Shown piece after piece: positions 27,100 to 36,128 of a stretch of DNA of 64,000 bases. The first letter of the stretch is position 1, and each line of letters opens with the position of its first letter. The notes beneath the pieces were generated by a model that saw only the letters and a list, made by a program, of their open reading frames with translations, was not told the DNA's origin and did not search any database. A program made the position numbers and the translations under genes. The DNA is from an uncultured Chitinophagaceae bacterium (lineage in GTDB: Bacteria; Bacteroidota; Bacteroidia; Chitinophagales; Chitinophagaceae), in contig CAKZFX010000011.1 of NCBI GenBank assembly GCA_936908745.1, forward strand, positions 434,001 to 498,000, read 5' to 3'.

Positions 27100-28269
27100 A
27101 TGAACTTCCTGCTGAAACCATCTGTGGCTGTGCTGTCCCTTTTTGCCGGTCTTACCCTGATTGATACCGTGCGCCACAACGAAAAAACAGTTTCCGAAAC
27201 ACCCATAACAAAACCTGCCACGCAAAAAATACAGGCGGCCATCCTGTTGGACGTAAGCAATAGCATGGACGGGCTGATTGAACAAGCCAAGGCACAGCTT
27301 TGGAACATGGTCAGCGTGATGGGAAAAGCCAAATGTGACGCCGGAACGCCTCAAATCGAAATCGCTTTGTATGAATATGGCCGCGATAACAACGACGCCA
27401 AAAAAGGATATATCAAACAGATCTCGCCATTCACAACCGATCTGGACCAGCTTTCGCAAACACTTTTTAAATTGACCACCTACGGCGGTAGTGAATACTG
27501 CGGCGAAGTGATCTATACTTCCCTGAACGAACTTAGCTGGGACCCTTCCGATAAAAGCTATAAAGTGATCTTTATTTCCGGCAACGAAGATTTTCTGCAG
27601 GGAAAAATTACCTATACCCAGGCCTGTGAAGAGGCACGCAAAAGAGGCGTGATCGTCAACACCATTTATTGCGGCAGCAAAGAAATGGGTATCCGCGAAC
27701 ACTGGAACCTCGGTGGCGAATGCGGCAGCGGCAGTTTTACCAATATTAATTCCGACGAAAGACCGGAAGATATTCCCACACCTTATGACAGTACATTGAT
27801 GGTGCTGAACGGAAAGCTGAACGGCACTTATGTATATTATGGCCAGGCTGGTGCGGCTAATTATCGCCGGCAGGAAGAAATGGACGTAGCCAATGCAAAG
27901 ATCAATAAATCGGTGGCGGCGAAAAGAGCTGCTGTAAAAGGAAACAAAGCTTTATACAGCAACTCTTCCTGGGATCTGAGCGACGCAGTGGCCGCAGATA
28001 AAGATTTCATTGCCAAAGTGGATATGAAAACACTGCCCGATAGTTTGAAAAATAAAACCCGTGCAGAGTTGCAAGCCATCGTGGACGCCAAAAGCAAAGA
28101 AAGAAGTTTGATACAAAAGGAAATTGCAGAAATAAGCAAACAACGCGAAACTTATGTGGCCACTGAAAAAGCAAAAGCTGTTACAAACGGGCAGGCACAG
28201 ACCCTTGAATCAGAAGTGGAACGTATCATCCGTGAGCAGGCCAAACGATTTAATATGACGATACAGTAG
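27100..28269 (+). CDS. Exported von Willebrand factor A domain protein
   Basis: A 389-residue protein. An N-terminal hydrophobic segment (LLKPSVAVLSLFAGLTLID) acts as signal or anchor. The vWA domain covers roughly residues 45-230 and has an intact MIDAS motif in AILLDVSNSMDGLIEQAK, with Thr and Asp ligands further on (FKLTTYGGSEY; VIFISGNEDFLQG). The C-terminal 130 residues are Lys/Ala/Glu-rich and probably coiled coil. Metal-dependent binding to an envelope partner is inferred. It stands alone and ends in a strong terminator. Confidence 0.82.
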   Translation: MNFLLKPSVAVLSLFAGLTLIDTVRHNEKTVSETPITKPATQKIQAAILLDVSNSMDGLIEQAKAQLWNMVSVMGKAKCDAGTPQIEIALYEYGRDNNDAKKGYIKQISPFTTDLDQLSQTLFKLTTYGGSEYCGEVIYTSLNELSWDPSDKSYKVIFISGNEDFLQGKITYTQACEEARKRGVIVNTIYCGSKEMGIREHWNLGGECGSGSFTNINSDERPEDIPTPYDSTLMVLNGKLNGTYVYYGQAGAANYRRQEEMDVANAKINKSVAAKRAAVKGNKALYSNSSWDLSDAVAADKDFIAKVDMKTLPDSLKNKTRAELQAIVDAKSKERSLIQKEIAEISKQRETYVATEKAKAVTNGQAQTLESEVERIIREQAKRFNMTIQ

Positions 28270-28290
28270 TGTGAAACGGTGCGATAAAAC

Positions 28291-28320
28291 AAAGAGGAAC
28301 AAATGTTCCTCTTTTTATTT
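28291..28320 (+). terminator. Rho-independent terminator after the vWA gene
   Basis: A perfect 10-bp stem, AAAGAGGAAC (28291-28300) and GTTCCTCTTT (28305-28314), with loop AAAT, is followed by a T-rich tail. The A-rich left side lets it also serve the convergent M16 gene that ends at 28325. Confidence 0.85.
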
Positions 28321-28324
28321 TCTT

Positions 28325-29599
28325 TTAAACAACTACCAGTTCATAAAACGCTTCCGGTTGCAGGTATTGATTCGCCAGTTCCCTGATCTCTTCTGCCGAA
28401 ACGGTTTTGATCGTGTTGATAGAATCGTAAAAATAATTTTCAGACAAACCGTTCAGGATAATATTCTTCCAGCGGCCAATGATATGGAAAGGGCCATCCA
28501 GGTCGCCGAGGATGCTGCCGATCAAATAGTTTCTTACCAATAGCAATTCTTCATCATCTACCAGCTCATCACGAAGGACCTGCATTTCCTTATACACTTC
28601 GGCTATCGTGGCTTCGCAAACATCTTTTCCGGCTTCAGTACTTACCATCCACGCTGATTGCTGCACATGGTTTTGTAAGTAGCTATGTATGCCGTAGGTA
28701 TAGCCTTTGTCTTCACGGATATTACTCATCAATCGCGAGCCAAAGAAACCGCCAAACACTGCATTCAGCACCTGTACCCGTAAGAAGTCGGGATGATGGC
28801 GGTTCGGAAATTCTCTTGCCAGCCGTATAGAACCCTGCACACCGTTTTCATCGTTAGTAATACGGTATTTTTTTTCCGTAGCCGGTTGTATAATTCTTGA
28901 TGGTGCTTTGTGGGGTTGATTTTTAAGATCACCAAAATGATCATTCAACTGTTGCTCCAGGTTGGCCGGCAGTTTACCTGCTGCAAAAATGATCAGCTTC
29001 CCTTCTTTATAATACGTATTGTAAAAGTCAACGAGTTGCTCTCTTTGCAACACATCAAAGTCTTCTGCACGGCTGAATTTACCATAAGGGTGTTGCTCAC
29101 CAAATAAATAAGCATCAATCAAACGACCCGCAACAAAATCACTTTTCTTCAAACTCACTTTCAGGCGTTGCAGCATATTTTGTTTATAAGTGCTTAGCTC
29201 TTCTTCGGGCAACACAGAATCCGTGATCAGTTCTTTTACCACCGGTAATAATTCACCTACGTGTTTGGTCAATGTATGCAACGTGATCGTGGCTGTTTCA
29301 TTATAACAGGCACGATTTAAATACGAACCATAATAATCAAAATGCTCATTGACCTGGAAAGCGGTTTTGGTGCTGGTGCCGTTGCGCAATAAAAAATTAG
29401 TCGTTGCTGCCACCAGGTTTTGCTCCTCGTGCCAGTTGCCGGCAAAAAATACCCATTCCAGCGACATCACTTCTTCTGCGCCTGCGTCCACTGTATATAC
29501 TTCCACGCCATTCTTCAAAACGAATTTTGTGTAAGGTTTTAACTGCAAGGAAAAATCAACGGCATCAACAATTTCCGGCGACTGCGTCCTGTCTAACAT
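28325..29599 (-). CDS. M16-family peptidase-like subunit, non-catalytic
   Basis: A 424-residue protein of the M16 (pitrilysin/processing peptidase) fold. The zinc motif is missing: where HxxEH is expected the sequence reads AATTNFLLRNGTSTKT. The C-terminal half keeps VQGSIRLAREFPNRHHPDF and GFFGSRLMSNIREDKGYTYGIHSY, the substrate-clamping R/Y region. It should pair with the catalytic M16 subunit encoded 17 bases upstream, as in bacterial alpha/beta-type M16B heterodimers. No signal peptide is visible. Confidence 0.85.
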   Translation of the reverse strand: MLDRTQSPEIVDAVDFSLQLKPYTKFVLKNGVEVYTVDAGAEEVMSLEWVFFAGNWHEEQNLVAATTNFLLRNGTSTKTAFQVNEHFDYYGSYLNRACYNETATITLHTLTKHVGELLPVVKELITDSVLPEEELSTYKQNMLQRLKVSLKKSDFVAGRLIDAYLFGEQHPYGKFSRAEDFDVLQREQLVDFYNTYYKEGKLIIFAAGKLPANLEQQLNDHFGDLKNQPHKAPSRIIQPATEKKYRITNDENGVQGSIRLAREFPNRHHPDFLRVQVLNAVFGGFFGSRLMSNIREDKGYTYGIHSYLQNHVQQSAWMVSTEAGKDVCEATIAEVYKEMQVLRDELVDDEELLLVRNYLIGSILGDLDGPFHIIGRWKNIILNGLSENYFYDSINTIKTVSAEEIRELANQYLQPEAFYELVVV

Positions 29600-29616
29600 A
29601 GCTTGTTCCTCTTTCT

Positions 29617-30855
29617 TTAATTTTCCGATAAATAATAGATCGTGTTGGAATTTTCCTTGCGGAAAATATTTTTACTTTCCTGCTGAATATCATCCGTTGT
29701 TACAGACGCATATTTCTCCAGCTCAAAATTCATCCATGCCGCATCGCCCAGCAGTTCATAATAAGCAAGGCTGTTGGCCCTGTTCATCACACTCATATCC
29801 TCAAAAGCGATCATGCTTTCTGTTTTGTTTTTTACTTTCTGCAGCTCCACTTCCATCACAGGTTCTTCTTTCATCTGCTCTAAAATATCATCCACGGCTT
29901 TTTCTGCATCTTCCGGTTTCACCCCTTTCACCAGTTTGCCTTCAATTGCCAGCAGGCCGCTGTCGGTGCTGCCAAAATGATAGCACTCGATATTGCTGAA
30001 TAGTTTCTTTTCTTTTACTAGGGTCTGGTACAACCGTGACGAAGCCCCACCGCCCAAAATATCAGACAGCAGGTCGGTGATATAATAACGACGGTCCATA
30101 CGCGGATAAATATGCCATGTTTTATAAAACGCATCCAATGGCACATTGGCTTTTACGGTCATCCGGCGTTCTTCGCTTTGTGTGGGCTCCTGCGATACGT
30201 TGCGTTTATATTTTTCGCCCGAAGGAATATCGCCAAACCATTTTTCTGCCAGCTCTTTTACTTTTCCAACGGTTACATTTCCTGCAACCACCATTACGGC
30301 GTTCACAGGACGATAATGTTTAAAGAAAAAGCTTTTTACATCTTCCAGCGTGGCGTTTTCTATATGCGATAATTCTTTACCAATCGTCATCCAGCGATAC
30401 GGGTGTTGCTTGTAGGCCAGCTCCCGCATTTTATGCCATACATCGCCATACGGTTTAGTGAGATAATGCTCTTTAAATTCTTCACATACCACTTTGCGTT
30501 GTACATCGAGGCTTTTATCGCCAAACGCCAATGAAAGCATCCGGTCGCTTTCCAGCCAGAACGCTGTTTCCAGGTTCTCCGCCGGCAACTGGATATAGTA
30601 GTTGGTGAGATCATTGGTGGTGTAGGCGTTGTTTTCTCCTCCGGCCATTTGCAATGGCTCGTCGTATTCCGGCACATTGACCGAGCCGCCAAACATCAGG
30701 TGTTCAAACAAATGCGCAAACCCTGTTTTGGAAGGATCTTCGTCCCTTGCGCCCACATCATACATTATATTCATAACGGCCATCGGCGTGGAAAGGTCCT
30801 GGTGGACGATGACACGCAGCCCGTTGGCCAGTGTAAACTTTTCAAATTGGATCAT
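29617..30855 (-). CDS. M16-family zinc peptidase, catalytic subunit
   Basis: A 412-residue peptidase. The inverted zinc motif is intact as HLFEH (His48, Glu51, His52) in GFAHLFEHLMFGGS, with a downstream Glu in RKVVCEEFKEHYL. The second half has GGGASSRLYQTLVKEKKLFS. It is expected to degrade short peptides within a two-subunit chamber with the following inactive homologue. No export signal is seen at the assigned start, so a cytoplasmic location is likely. Confidence 0.9.
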   Translation of the reverse strand: MIQFEKFTLANGLRVIVHQDLSTPMAVMNIMYDVGARDEDPSKTGFAHLFEHLMFGGSVNVPEYDEPLQMAGGENNAYTTNDLTNYYIQLPAENLETAFWLESDRMLSLAFGDKSLDVQRKVVCEEFKEHYLTKPYGDVWHKMRELAYKQHPYRWMTIGKELSHIENATLEDVKSFFFKHYRPVNAVMVVAGNVTVGKVKELAEKWFGDIPSGEKYKRNVSQEPTQSEERRMTVKANVPLDAFYKTWHIYPRMDRRYYITDLLSDILGGGASSRLYQTLVKEKKLFSNIECYHFGSTDSGLLAIEGKLVKGVKPEDAEKAVDDILEQMKEEPVMEVELQKVKNKTESMIAFEDMSVMNRANSLAYYELLGDAAWMNFELEKYASVTTDDIQQESKNIFRKENSNTIYYLSEN

Positions 30856-30925
30856 AATAAGTATTAACAGCCTTGGAAAATAAAGGTTGTAAAAGTATTG
30901 AAAAAGCGGTTGGGGTGGTTAAAAT

Positions 30926-31136
30926 CATTTCCCACGAAGACACAAAGCGGCACAAAGAAAAGCTCCGGCAGAACTCGCAGCTTATCGCAGAGAAGAGGCT
31001 GCGTAATTGCTTGTTGTTTGCGGCAAAAAATCACGTGCTATGTGGGTCTATGACCCTATGCTCCTATGTGGTTTATTTTTTCACCGCAGAGACGCGGAGA
31101 AAATGGAGTTTCGCAGAGAGCAGGTCTGCGGCAAAC
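30926..31136. repeat. Degenerate intergenic repeat, copy E
   Basis: A 281-base spacer filled with repeat words: CACGAAGACACAAAGCGGCA, TCGCAGCTTATCGCAGAGAA, ATGTGGGTCTATGACC, ATGCTCCTATGTGG and TTCACCGCAGAGACGCGGAG. It runs to the base next to the stop codon of the protease gene at 31137. No gene is supported in it. Confidence 0.65.
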
Positions 31137-32336
31137 CTATTGTATGCTCCCGATCTTAAAATAAACCTCTTTCAGCTCACCATCACGACGGATGATGACC
31201 TTCACTTTTTCATTGGCTGCCTGCAAAGCAATCTTATACTGGTTCATGTTCTGCGAAAAATTATTGTTGATCGCCAGCACCACATCGCCTTCCAGCAAAC
31301 CCGCTTTATGCGCCGGGGAGTTCACGGCCACATCACCAATGATAATTTGCCCATCCACAAAATAAAGTTCCATACCCGCATAGGCATAATCAAACGGCGC
31401 ATTGAAATGGGAATTGGGAATTAAATAAAAATCCAGCTTTTCATAATTCAGTATGCAGTTAAACCGCCGCAAAATATCGTTACCGATCAAACCGCCGAGA
31501 AAAGGATAGCTGGTGACATTATATACATCATCAAAAACATAGGTGGGCACAGCCCGAAAGCGGTAAGGCCCCACTTTTACTTCCTTGATCACCGTTACGT
31601 GCATATCGATCTTGCCGCCAACACCTTCTCCTTCTTTCGCCAATAGTTTTCTTTTCTTTTGCAAAAAGGTGCTGTCTTCCACAAAGTCTTTGGACAACAT
31701 CATACACACACCGGCGCCGATATCATATAAAAAACGGGAGCTGACATTTGCATTGTCTTTTACCCGCAGCGTTTGCACCGGCAACAAATTGCTCAGGCTG
31801 GGTTTCAGCATAAAACCACCCTTGGGATAACGGATAGAACCTTTGCTGCAAAGATCAATCTGCATACTGTCATAATTGATCTTAACAATGTAACGGCTCA
31901 AGAGTGAGTAACCTATAATACCATCAATCCGTTCGCCATACACCGTTGTCAATATGCTGTAATCATTCACATGAAAATCGAGTTTGTCAACAGAGAGGCC
32001 GGGCAGGTGCAATGTCTGGTCGTACAAAAAAGGCACCCTGCGAATACCGGCAATACCACGGATCGTTTTGTCTGAAGGAATCGGATTGAGCTTTAAATAA
32101 TCAGCCGTTGTGGAGTCCAATGAAATGCCGCTGCTGCCCGAATCCAATACAAAATTCAGGGTGTCGGGAAAGCTGCCGAGTTTGGCCTGCAAAATGATAA
32201 TGCCGCCGGTCAGCTGGATAAAGGGAAATGTTGTGATTTTCTGGGAAGGCGGTTCAATAAACTCTTCCTGGGCCTTGGCAAGTTGAGGAAATGACAGGGC
32301 AATAAGCAATACCAGCTTGTAGATTTTACTTCTCAT
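31137..32336 (-). CDS. Exported aspartyl protease-like protein with PDZ domain
   Basis: A 399-residue protein. The ATG at 32336 is chosen because it opens a clean signal peptide (MRSKIYKLVLLIALSFPQLAKAQ); a further ATG 39 bases upstream adds a polar prefix. The retropepsin-like active site is FVLDSGSSGISLDSTTA near residue 70, and a second copy DIGAGVCMMLS lies near 220. A C-terminal PDZ domain (about 310-399) contains SPAHKAGLLEGDVVLAINN. Periplasmic proteolysis with PDZ recognition of C-termini is inferred. Confidence 0.85.
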   Translation of the reverse strand: MRSKIYKLVLLIALSFPQLAKAQEEFIEPPSQKITTFPFIQLTGGIIILQAKLGSFPDTLNFVLDSGSSGISLDSTTADYLKLNPIPSDKTIRGIAGIRRVPFLYDQTLHLPGLSVDKLDFHVNDYSILTTVYGERIDGIIGYSLLSRYIVKINYDSMQIDLCSKGSIRYPKGGFMLKPSLSNLLPVQTLRVKDNANVSSRFLYDIGAGVCMMLSKDFVEDSTFLQKKRKLLAKEGEGVGGKIDMHVTVIKEVKVGPYRFRAVPTYVFDDVYNVTSYPFLGGLIGNDILRRFNCILNYEKLDFYLIPNSHFNAPFDYAYAGMELYFVDGQIIIGDVAVNSPAHKAGLLEGDVVLAINNNFSQNMNQYKIALQAANEKVKVIIRRDGELKEVYFKIGSIQ

Positions 32337-32478
32337 GCACGGGGTTTTGGTCAGCAATCGCTGAATGAAAGACAAAGCCGGTAGTGAAAATGATGCAATC
32401 GGCGCACCATTCCCTATAAAATTAGACTTTCGGGCGCCAATTACAAAACCGTTCAGCCTGTTTTCTGTTATTGAGGTG

Positions 32479-32486
32479 TAACTTTG
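32479..32486 (+). promoter_or_regulatory. Bacteroidota -7 promoter element for mqnC
   Basis: TAACTTTG matches the TAnnTTTG consensus exactly and lies 5 bases before the mqnC ATG, implying a very short or absent 5' leader. No good -33 TTTG is seen at the right distance. Confidence 0.5.
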
Positions 32487-32491
32487 CGCCT

Positions 32492-33616
32492 ATGCAATTA
32501 AATGAGTTGTACGACAAGGCTGCCGCCTTTGGTTTCCTGACCGTAGAAGAGGGAGTTCATCTTTACCATCATGCGCCGCTGGCTGACCTGGTGTTTATTG
32601 CCGATGAACTGCGGAAAAAACAAGTGCCGCACGGAAAAGTGACCTGGCAGATAGACCGGAATGTGAACACGACCAATGTGTGTATTGCCAATTGTAAATT
32701 TTGCAATTTCTACCGCATACCCGGCCATGCCGAAGCCTATATTACGGATATGCCTACTTATCGTAAGAAAATTGAAGAAACGATGAAGTATGGCGGCGAC
32801 CAGTTGTTATTACAAGGCGGTCACCACCCGGAATTAGGTTTGCAGTTTTATGTGGACACTTTTCGCCAGATAAAAAATGAATTTCCCACGATCAAATTGC
32901 ATGCACTCGGGCCGCCCGAAGTGGCACATATCACCAAGCTGGAAAAATCAACGCACCATGAAGTATTGAAAGCGTTGAAAGAAGCCGGTATGGATTCGTT
33001 GCCCGGCGCCGGGGCCGAAATTTTGATTGACCGTGTGCGCCGCCTGATCAGCAAAGGCAAATGCGGGGCGCAAGAGTGGCTGGATATTATGCACGAAGCG
33101 CATAAATTGGATATCACCACCTCAGCCACCATGATGTTTGGCCACGTAGAAACGATTGAAGAACGTTTTGAGCATCTCGTGAAAATAAGAGAAGTGCAAA
33201 GCCGCAAACCGGAAACGGCTAAAGGGTTTCTTGCTTTTATTCCATGGACCTTCCAGGATGTGGACACGCTATTGACAAGGATACGGGGTGTGCACAACCT
33301 GACCACCGCCGATGAATATATCCGTATGATCGCTTTGAGCCGTATCATGTTGCCCAATGTAAAAAACATACAGGCCAGCTGGCTGACCGTTGGTAAACAA
33401 ACGGCGTCAATTTGCCTGCACGCAGGCGCCAATGATTTTGGCAGCATTATGATTGAAGAAAACGTGGTAAGCGCCGCCGGTGCACCGCATCGGTTTACGT
33501 ATAAAACCATTCAGAATGCGATCAAAGAAGCAGGTTTTGAACCACAGTTGCGCAACCAGCAATATGAGTGGAGAGAAATTCCGCAGACGATTGAAGAGCA
33601 AGTAATCGATTATTAA
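32492..33616 (+). CDS. mqnC: Cyclic dehypoxanthinyl futalosine synthase
   Basis: A 374-residue radical-SAM enzyme of the futalosine route to menaquinone, converting dehypoxanthinyl futalosine to its cyclic form. The [4Fe-4S] cluster Cys are C64, C68 and C71 in NVCIANCKFCNFYR. Other family marks are GGDQLLLQGGHHPELGLQFY, MDSLPGAGAEILIDRVRR and TSATMMFGHVET. These fit MqnC better than the related MqnE. The ATG at 32492 follows a promoter element directly; an in-frame TTG at 32471 lies upstream of that element. Other mqn genes are not in the window. Confidence 0.9.
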   Translation: MQLNELYDKAAAFGFLTVEEGVHLYHHAPLADLVFIADELRKKQVPHGKVTWQIDRNVNTTNVCIANCKFCNFYRIPGHAEAYITDMPTYRKKIEETMKYGGDQLLLQGGHHPELGLQFYVDTFRQIKNEFPTIKLHALGPPEVAHITKLEKSTHHEVLKALKEAGMDSLPGAGAEILIDRVRRLISKGKCGAQEWLDIMHEAHKLDITTSATMMFGHVETIEERFEHLVKIREVQSRKPETAKGFLAFIPWTFQDVDTLLTRIRGVHNLTTADEYIRMIALSRIMLPNVKNIQASWLTVGKQTASICLHAGANDFGSIMIEENVVSAAGAPHRFTYKTIQNAIKEAGFEPQLRNQQYEWREIPQTIEEQVIDY

Positions 33617-33638
33617 TCCCGAACTAAAGAATATACGA

Positions 33639-33941
33639 ATGAAAAAACCCTACCCATTCTTTCGCAAGATCGCCTTTGCAGAAGGTATTTCTTTTTTAGC
33701 CCTATTATTAATTGCTATGCCGTTGAAATATTTTGCTGATATGCCAATGGCCGTTACTGTTATAGGTGGTATTCATGGCGCATTATTCGTTGGTCTTGCC
33801 ATTGCTGCATACATTGTAATGGATAAATACAAAAAACCTTTTACCTGGGGATTAAAAGTATTTGTGGCCTCTATCATTCCTTTCGGCACATTCTATATGG
33901 AAAAAGAATGGAAGCGTGAAGAAGCCGCAGTCGCCCAATGA
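33639..33941 (+). CDS. DUF3817-family small membrane protein
   Basis: A 100-residue protein with three hydrophobic segments. The start FFRKIAFAEGISFLALLLIAMPLKY and the middle GGIHGALFVGLAIA match the DUF3817 pattern. Its function is unknown. It lies 22 bases after mqnC and overlaps the next gene by 4 bases (ATGA), so the three are probably co-transcribed. Confidence 0.8.
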   Translation: MKKPYPFFRKIAFAEGISFLALLLIAMPLKYFADMPMAVTVIGGIHGALFVGLAIAAYIVMDKYKKPFTWGLKVFVASIIPFGTFYMEKEWKREEAAVAQ

Positions 33942-34516
33942 TCGATCTTTCCAATATAAAAAATTATACAAGCCACCAACCTGCGGGCTGGTCACTGATC
34001 GGTAATGAAGCAGCGTTTAATCAATTGCCTGAAACACACAAGGCGCAGGTTCTTTTTTTGGATAAAACGGCGAAAGATTATATCTACAGCTTTACCAATC
34101 CTGCCGCCAATCTTACCTCCGGCGACTTATGGGACCCTTTTGCCAAAGGCAACTTCAGGAGCGTTGAAAAATTGTATGTCAACCGTTCATCGGAAGAAGG
34201 CAAACAGGCGTTAAAAAAATGGCTGTTCAGTCGGGGCATTGCTTTCAGCACATGGGTATATGTATTGCCCAATTCTGGCGAGCAACCGATGATGATGACA
34301 TGGAAAATGCTGATTAAATTTTCCGCCGGTCTTTTTATACACGATGATATCATGGTCTTTGATAACAGCCTTAACTGGTGTCTTTTCTTTTTTCATGAAA
34401 ACGAATTGTTTTTTGGAAAAGACCAGCAATACGATCCGTCGGAAAACGATAAGATGATGAAGGCGCTGAATGAGCGAAAGAAAAATTTCCCGCGGTTCAG
34501 ACATCCTTATTTATAA
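33938..34516 (+). CDS. Hypothetical 192-residue cytoplasmic protein
   Basis: The protein starts in an ATGA overlap with the DUF3817 gene. It contains several aromatic-rich stretches (GDLWDPFAKGNF; SLNWCLFFFHENELFFGKD) and a C-terminal FPRFRHPYL. There is no signal peptide or catalytic motif that I recognise. Translational coupling suggests a shared role or simple co-expression with its neighbour. A terminator follows nine bases after the stop codon. Confidence 0.6.
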   Translation: MIDLSNIKNYTSHQPAGWSLIGNEAAFNQLPETHKAQVLFLDKTAKDYIYSFTNPAANLTSGDLWDPFAKGNFRSVEKLYVNRSSEEGKQALKKWLFSRGIAFSTWVYVLPNSGEQPMMMTWKMLIKFSAGLFIHDDIMVFDNSLNWCLFFFHENELFFGKDQQYDPSENDKMMKALNERKKNFPRFRHPYL

Positions 34517-34524
34517 ACAAGAAA

Positions 34525-34553
34525 CCCTTCCGCAGAAGGGCTTCTCTCTTTTT
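34525..34553 (+). terminator. Rho-independent terminator
   Basis: The stem CCCTTC (34525-34530) and GAAGGG (34535-34540) with loop CGCA is followed by CTTCTCTCTTTTT. It closes the mqnC-DUF3817-hypothetical transcription unit. Confidence 0.75.
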
Positions 34554-34577
34554 GCTGATGCAACACATGCGAAATAG

Positions 34578-34868
34578 TTATCTCCAGTAGCCCGGCACCC
34601 AGCGGTAACCGCGACGGCCTTGTGACCAATAGCCCGATTTCCATTTGTTTTTATGACGATGCGGTTTTGCCCAATAACCGGGCACCGCTACATACTGTCC
34701 GCGTTGCCAGCGCCACTCAGGGCCCACCCAGATAGCATGGGGATGCGGCGGACGTGCAGGGCGAACGGTATAGCCAGCCGGAAAACCGATCTGCACACGT
34801 ACAAACTGTGCGTTTGAAGGCAGTGAAAATGCTGCCATGACCAACGCCACTATGACTAATTTCTTCAT
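34578..34868 (-). CDS. Small exported YXWGXW-like repeat protein
   Basis: A 96-residue basic protein. The ATG at 34868 gives the signal peptide MKKLVIVALVMAAFSLPSNAQ. The mature part is rich in Trp, Tyr, Pro and Arg, with repeated units WVGPEWRWQRGQYV, VPGYWAKPHR, SGYWSQGRRGYR and WVPGYWR. This resembles the YXWGXW repeat family of small envelope proteins. Its function is unknown, with a role in the cell surface or stress response being speculative. Confidence 0.75.
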   Translation of the reverse strand: MKKLVIVALVMAAFSLPSNAQFVRVQIGFPAGYTVRPARPPHPHAIWVGPEWRWQRGQYVAVPGYWAKPHRHKNKWKSGYWSQGRRGYRWVPGYWR

Positions 34869-35001
34869 AAGAAACATTTTATTCCTCTTTGACCAAATAC
34901 TGTGCGAAAAGTTTATTCTGGTACAGCTTTGGCTTTTTTGTTAACTTTCATTTGTTCATTTTATATTGTTTTTAACGGCCTCTCTTGTTTATTCGTTGAT
35001 T

Positions 35002-36114
35002 ATGAATGTTAAAATCAGACCAGAGAAATACCTGAAATATCTCTACCTGCCCAATTTATTTGGCACCGACCGGACCAAAGAGATTTTATCAGTCAACCCG
35101 ACCGTCATTCCCCACCGGGAGGAGGCCAACGAAGTGCAGGTATATGTTTTTGACTATGATGCCGAAACACTCGAAGAAAGACAGGTTGAATCCACCGAAG
35201 CCTGCTTCCATTATAAAAATAACAACCGCATCAGTTGGGTGAATATTGACGGCCTGCGCAAAGCAGACGTCGAAAAAATATGCGAACACTATGATGTGCA
35301 CCCGCTGCTGATCGAAGATATTTTAAGCATTGACCAACGTCCCAAAATGGATGAAGTGGAAGGCGTATTGTTTTGCCTGCTCAACATGCTTTATTATAAC
35401 GAGGAAAAGAAAACCGTGGAGCCGGAGCAGATCAGCATTGTATTGGGCAAAGATTTTGTGCTCAGCTTCCAGGAAGATGCGAGTCGTGATGTATTCACAC
35501 CGCTGCGGCAAAAATTAAAACTGCAACGCAGCCAGATCCGCCAGCGCAGCGCCGACTATCTCTGTTATAGCATGCTTGATCTCATCGTCGATAATTATTA
35601 TGTCGTGATGGAAAAGCTCGGGGAGCAGATAGAAATACTCGAAGAAGAAGTGATACGCCGCAGCAATACACGTTCGCTGGCAAAGATCAACCAGCTGCGC
35701 AAAGAACTGATCGTATTGAAAAGAAACATCGCTCCCGTTCGCGATCTCGTTAATAATATCATCCGCAGCGAAAGCGATTTACTTGATGATCGCACCACGA
35801 AGTATTTTAAAGACGTGTACGATCATATCGTGCAGGCGTTTGACCTCAGCGAAAACTATCGTGATATGATGATGAGTATGCAGGACCTCTATATCAATAA
35901 TGTAAACCTGAAGATGAATGAAGTGATGAAGGTGATGGCGATCGTGACCTGTTTATTGGCGCCGGCCACTGTTATCGGCGGCATTTTCGGGATGAATTTT
36001 GATGCCAATGTCAATTTCTTTCACCAGCAATGGGGTTTTTATACAGCTGTGTCGGCTATGCTGGTTATTCCTATTATTATGCTGTTTCTTTTTAGGAAGC
36101 GTGGGTGGTTCTAA
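35002..36114 (+). CDS. corA: CorA-family magnesium/divalent cation channel
   Basis: A 370-residue protein; the ATG at 35002 precedes the conserved N-terminus, and an in-frame TTG at 34966 is less likely. The cytoplasmic domain (1-300) includes the acidic, helical HPLLIEDILSIDQRPKMDE block. Two C-terminal transmembrane helices follow, with the selectivity motif GMN in GGIFGMNFDANVNF. The C-terminus ends in basic residues (FRKRGWF), typical for the pentameric channel. Transport of Mg2+ (possibly Co2+ or Ni2+) is inferred from the family. Confidence 0.9.
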   Translation: MNVKIRPEKYLKYLYLPNLFGTDRTKEILSVNPTVIPHREEANEVQVYVFDYDAETLEERQVESTEACFHYKNNNRISWVNIDGLRKADVEKICEHYDVHPLLIEDILSIDQRPKMDEVEGVLFCLLNMLYYNEEKKTVEPEQISIVLGKDFVLSFQEDASRDVFTPLRQKLKLQRSQIRQRSADYLCYSMLDLIVDNYYVVMEKLGEQIEILEEEVIRRSNTRSLAKINQLRKELIVLKRNIAPVRDLVNNIIRSESDLLDDRTTKYFKDVYDHIVQAFDLSENYRDMMMSMQDLYINNVNLKMNEVMKVMAIVTCLLAPATVIGGIFGMNFDANVNFFHQQWGFYTAVSAMLVIPIIMLFLFRKRGWF

Positions 36115-36128
36115 ACCACGCTTACTGG

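Noticed and set aside
27037..27702. A 221-codon minus-strand frame over the vWA gene
   Set aside because: The plus-strand gene has an intact MIDAS motif and a terminator. The antisense product looks like a shadow.
30873..31424. A plus-strand open frame of 183 codons across repeat copy E
   Set aside because: Much of it is encoded by the repeat vocabulary and its end overlaps the aspartyl protease gene. It has no plausible domain.
32848..33510. A 220-codon minus-strand frame inside mqnC
   Set aside because: mqnC carries all radical-SAM motifs on the other strand. The antisense frame has Ser/Arg-rich shadow composition.
36099..36120. Inverted repeat GTGGTT/AACCAC around the corA stop codon as a terminator
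   Set aside because: There is no T-tract after it and the GxxExxY gene begins immediately, so termination is not supported.
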